A DNA stretch of 6,830 nt, from contig JAKAOJ010000014.1 in assembly GCA_021812205.1 (NCBI GenBank), forward strand, positions 1 through 6,830, in the 5' to 3' direction. Made by a program: the position numbers and the translations under genes. Each line of letters starts with the position of its first letter. The stretch's first letter is position 1. Source of the stretch: Microcaldota archaeon. GTDB taxonomy: Archaea; Micrarchaeota; Micrarchaeia; Micrarchaeales; Micrarchaeaceae. This document shows positions 5,050 to 6,830 of this stretch, piece by piece. The notes under the pieces were generated by a model, which ran no database searches, was not told the DNA's origin, and saw nothing but the letters and a program-made list of their open reading frames with translations.

Positions 5050-5325
5050 ATGGCAGGGCAGATACGTTGCGCACACATACTAGTGGAGAAGCTGTCTACA
5101 GCGCAGGAGGCGCTCGACAAGCTGAACAAGGGCGAGAGCTTCGCGAAGCTTGCGGAGCAGTACTCGATTGATGGCAGCAGGAAGCACGGGGGCGACCTAG
5201 GCATGTTCGGGAGGGGTGTCATGGTGAGGGAGTTCGAGGACGCAGCCTTCAAGCTCGAAAAGGGGCAGGTATCAGGGATAGTCAAGACTCAGTTCGGCTA
5301 CCACATAATAAAGAGGCTAGAATAA
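5050..5325 (+). CDS. Parvulin-type peptidyl-prolyl cis-trans isomerase
   Basis: This 91-residue protein is a single-domain parvulin of the size of E. coli Par10. It should catalyse cis-trans isomerisation of X-Pro peptide bonds to help proteins fold. The diagnostic pattern is complete: CAHILV with His9, the helix SFAKLAEQYS (30-39), GGDLGMFGRGVMVREFEDAAF (47-67, with Met58 in the active site), and FGYHIIKRLE at the end with the second conserved His85. At the position of the catalytic Cys/Asp of other parvulins there is an Asp (D41), the usual choice in bacterial-type parvulins. It has no signal peptide or membrane anchor, so it acts in the cytosol. The start at 5050 is firm: a perfect GGTGAT lies three bases upstream and a TATA box 26 bases before that. 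It is divergent from the unknown 115-residue gene. Confidence 0.95.
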   Translation: MAGQIRCAHILVEKLSTAQEALDKLNKGESFAKLAEQYSIDGSRKHGGDLGMFGRGVMVREFEDAAFKLEKGQVSGIVKTQFGYHIIKRLE

Positions 5326-5371
5326 TCTGAGCGTAGATGTTAAGGGTTCTGTCATCAGCTAGTGCGCGGGT

Positions 5372-5389
5372 AAATGCAGGCATTTGCAG
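5372..5389. repeat. Short inverted repeat between the parvulin and permease genes
   Basis: AAATG and CATTT enclose CAGG, giving a 5-bp stem in the 78-base gap between two convergent gene ends (stops at 5325 and 5404). It could mark the 3' ends of either transcript. No T-run follows it and the stem is weak, so it may be chance. Confidence 0.25.
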
Positions 5390-5403
5390 TAGGGCGGGGC
5401 TTC

Positions 5404-6321
5404 CTAACCCTCATACCCTTTTGCTATAGTTATGACTATAACTCCAGCCACTATGAGAAGGCCGCCAACTATCTCGATTGGCGTGAAGCTGCCTATTGCA
5501 ATGCTGAACAGAAGCACCAGGACGGTATCGAGGTATGTGAAGTTGTTTATGAAGTTCTTTGAAATCACGCTCATGTAAAGCTTTATGTTCTCGTTTATCT
5601 TCACAGCCTTAAGCTCTATGGCTACAGCTGCAACATAAAGCATCCCGCTGAATACAGCCAGCATAGAATAGAAAGGGTGCGCCATCTGGATAATTTTGCT
5701 GTATGGTGCAGCAAAAAGCAGGAACACGGAAGGTATAAATGAGGCTAGTGCTATGGCGCTGACCTTGGAGCCTACGCTGTACTTGCGGATGTTGTAGAAC
5801 ACCAGGTAGTACCCGAAGCCTGCGAATAGTATTATCGCAAGCGCGAACGGGAGCATGAAATAGTTGAACGAGTAGCCGTGGCTCTCGGCAAAGAATGTGC
5901 CTGCCACTACAAGGATTATGCCGGCTGCAGTGAGCGCGATTGCACGGGTGTTCAGCCTGGACCTGTATCTCGCAAGGTCTATGGCGAAGAAAACGAGCGA
6001 GCTGACCGCTATAAGCGGGTATACGCCTGCAAGGGCATATAGCTTGAAGGCCATGAACAGGGTGAGATTCAATAGGACAAGGAAAGCTCCGCCCGCGATG
6101 CTGGGAATGTGCTTCCGGACGTCTTTGAATAGGTCGTTCCTCATGCCCATTATATGCATGAGCAGCGGCACCGAAAGCAGGCCGCCGAGGCTCCAAAGGA
6201 AGAAGAACGGGTAGAGCCCAAACCTCCTGAGCAGGAGATACTCTAGGGTGCCGTTCAGCGCATAGACCACTGTGCTCAGCATGAGCAGCTTTAAGGTGGT
6301 GTGCCCTGTGCTGGTCTCCAT
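5404..6321 (-). CDS. EamA/DMT-superfamily ten-helix permease
   Basis: This 305-residue membrane protein has about ten hydrophobic segments (roughly 10-30, 36-58, 73-93, 96-114, 125-142, 152-172, 185-205, 215-236, 262-279 and 281-299). That is the length and topology of the drug/metabolite transporter superfamily with two EamA repeats. Each half ends in the typical last helix: RAIALTAAGIILVVAGTFF in the first and TPIEIVGGLLIVAGVIVITI in the second. Family members export or import metabolites such as amino acids, sugars or nucleotide precursors by secondary transport; the substrate cannot be read from the sequence. The ATG at 6321 has GGCGAT exactly three bases upstream, one base off GGTGAT, and a TATA-like TTTTAATA at about 6367-6360 on the minus strand. 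It stands alone and ends with TAG. A sister-family membrane protein remains possible. Confidence 0.8.
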   Translation of the reverse strand: METSTGHTTLKLLMLSTVVYALNGTLEYLLLRRFGLYPFFFLWSLGGLLSVPLLMHIMGMRNDLFKDVRKHIPSIAGGAFLVLLNLTLFMAFKLYALAGVYPLIAVSSLVFFAIDLARYRSRLNTRAIALTAAGIILVVAGTFFAESHGYSFNYFMLPFALAIILFAGFGYYLVFYNIRKYSVGSKVSAIALASFIPSVFLLFAAPYSKIIQMAHPFYSMLAVFSGMLYVAAVAIELKAVKINENIKLYMSVISKNFINNFTYLDTVLVLLFSIAIGSFTPIEIVGGLLIVAGVIVITIAKGYEG

Positions 6322-6359
6322 CCGATCGCCGTAAATATGCTAAGATGTAGCAAGCAACG

Positions 6360-6367
6360 TATTAAAA
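6360..6367 (-). promoter_or_regulatory. Possible TATA box of the permease gene
   Basis: On the minus strand this reads TTTTAATA, centred 42 bases before the ATG at 6321, predicting a leader of about 16 bases that includes the GGCGAT SD. A nearer ATATTTAC (6338-6331) would start transcription inside the gene and is less likely. Confidence 0.35.
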
Positions 6368-6395
6368 CTGGGATTTGCGAGCTAGCCGGAAAGCA

Positions 6396-6632
6396 TCACG
6401 CTGCCATTGCCCTGGCAGGCAAAGCAAGGGAACTGAACCCGCGCTCGCCGTCGAAAATCTCAAATGCCCCCTTCGAACTTTGCGGCAAAAACAGCATTCT
6501 CAGAAGGTATATGATAGAATAAAGCAAGAAACTGTTTAACGGATGGCTGCCTCCTGAGCCGGAGATACGCTTTGCAGTTTCTTTATCTAGTAGACCGAGT
6601 TTCGTAAGTATCTTTTGGTGTGGTAGTGCCAT
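6396..6632 (-). CDS. Possible 78-residue unknown protein, leaderless
   Basis: The product is unrecognised. Its first 30 residues look globular and helical (HQKILTKLGLLDKETAKRIS), followed by a Gly/Ser turn, a hydrophobic segment at about 34-53 (NSFLLYSIIYLLRMLFLPQ) that could be a membrane helix, and a less protein-like C-terminus. TTTAAA within 6662-6655 (minus) is centred 26-27 bases before the ATG at 6632, as for the leaderless regulator gene. However, that TATA-like box lies inside the overlapping ORF 6583-6789, where it encodes part of a normal-looking FDLN, so it may be coincidence. The last third overlaps an inverted repeat at 6419-6483. The two overlapping ORFs could also be one gene split by a frameshift near 6632. 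Confidence 0.35.
   Translation of the reverse strand: MALPHQKILTKLGLLDKETAKRISGSGGSHPLNSFLLYSIIYLLRMLFLPQSSKGAFEIFDGERGFSSLALPARAMAA
6401..6483. repeat. Nested inverted repeats of unknown role
   Basis: Bases 6419-6424 pair with 6478-6483 and 6426-6430 with 6469-6473. Position 6425 opposite 6477 is C/A on the plus strand but G·U if the RNA is read from the minus strand, and a 3-base bulge lies at 6474-6476. Beside this, CTGCCA (6401-6406) and TGGCAG (6413-6418) form a 6-bp hairpin. The stretch is clearly more GC-rich than its flanks. It could be a small RNA on the minus strand or structure in the 3' part of the 6396-6632 ORF. A tRNA fold was tried and does not fit. Confidence 0.3.
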
Positions 6633-6789
6633 TTTTATCTATCAATAACAATCTGTTTAAATCGAAATTGCCCCTCCTTTTATGCAAGGATTCGCGCATA
6701 TCTTTTAAATGCGATTTGATATAGGCCATATCGAATTTAACCGCAGCTCTAAAACTTAAAATATCTTCAGCAAGGCGCTGTCTAGTCAT
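6583..6789 (-). CDS. Possible 68-residue unknown protein, leaderless
   Basis: Unrecognised. Residues about 1-36 form a charged amphipathic helical stretch (RLAEDILSFRAAVKFDMAYI and SHLKDMRESLHKRR), followed by NFDLNRLLLIDKNG. The last 18 residues (TTTPKDTYETRSTR) look unlike protein. A TATA-like TTTTTTAAAA (6811-6820) is centred about 27 bases before the ATG at 6789, so the mRNA would be leaderless. The ORF overlaps the 6632 ORF by 50 bases in another frame. The sensible part of this protein ends about where the other ORF begins, which fits either two overlapping genes or one frameshifted gene of about 130 residues. The region is more A+T-rich than the rest of the window. Confidence 0.4.
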   Translation of the reverse strand: MTRQRLAEDILSFRAAVKFDMAYIKSHLKDMRESLHKRRGNFDLNRLLLIDKNGTTTPKDTYETRSTR

Positions 6790-6810
6790 TCTTTCATACC
6801 TTTTCTAACC

Positions 6811-6820
6811 TTTTTTAAAA
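6811..6820 (-). promoter_or_regulatory. TATA-like box for the 6789 ORF
   Basis: On the minus strand TTTTAAAAAA lies at the leaderless distance, about 27 bases from its centre to the ATG at 6789. The region is A+T-rich, so a chance match is possible. Confidence 0.4.
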
Positions 6821-6830
6821 AGTCATCAAG

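Noticed and set aside
4923..5285. Long upstream extension of the 115-residue minus-strand gene
   Set aside because: It is the reverse-strand shadow of the parvulin gene and would cross the divergent promoters; GGTGAA fixes the start at 4922.
6377..6490. tRNA gene on either strand
   Set aside because: Acceptor-like pairs occur (GCGAGC/GCTCGC on plus, GCAAAGT/GCTTTGC on minus) and GGTTCAGTTCC resembles a T-arm, but the T-stem has mismatches, A58 is replaced by G, and no D-arm or anticodon arm can be built.
6337..6522. Plus-strand ORF of about 61 residues
   Set aside because: Its codons look acceptable but no SD or correctly spaced TATA precedes the ATG, and it overlaps the permease promoter and the inverted repeat.

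Overview
The window looks like archaeal chromosome. The genes use many ATA (Ile) and AGG (Arg) codons. A TATA-like box lies about 26 bases before several start codons, which implies leaderless mRNAs, and other genes carry a GGTGAT-type Shine-Dalgarno (SD). An Lrp/AsnC-type regulator, an archaeal-style DHH phosphoesterase, a DEAD-box helicase and a small cytosolic parvulin fit this. The base composition (about half GC), tight packing and small unknown proteins would suit a small-genome archaeon such as a DPANN/Micrarchaeota-like lineage, but I cannot prove the lineage from this stretch.

Left part (1-2020): a two-HTH, Lrp/AsnC-like regulator on the minus strand faces away from a plus-strand promoter at about 1146-1154. 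That promoter drives a strongly structured RNA (about 1176-1318), which leads with an SD-like sequence into a possible 35-residue protein (1330-1437). Next come a stand-alone protein resembling the Lrp/AsnC effector (RAM) domain (1493-1831) and a translationally coupled 60-residue protein (1836-2018). Regulator, structured RNA and effector-like protein may form one regulatory module; this is inference.

Middle part (2020-5325): a DHH/DHHA1 phosphoesterase (2090-3097) is interrupted by one in-frame TAG just before a likely catalytic Asp. A DEAD-box RNA helicase with a Gly/Arg/His-rich tail (3240-4550) follows. It converges on an unknown 115-residue protein (4575-4922, minus), with two GC-rich hairpins at the junction. 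That unknown gene is divergent from a parvulin-type prolyl isomerase (5050-5325). Both divergent promoters appear to give leaders of only about 8-9 bases, made up essentially of the SD.

Right part (5326-6830): a ten-helix EamA/DMT-type permease (5404-6321, minus) is followed by a more A+T-rich stretch. This holds two overlapping short minus-strand ORFs, each with a TATA-like box at the leaderless distance, and an unexplained inverted repeat. No rRNA, convincing tRNA, CRISPR array, IS element or origin was seen.
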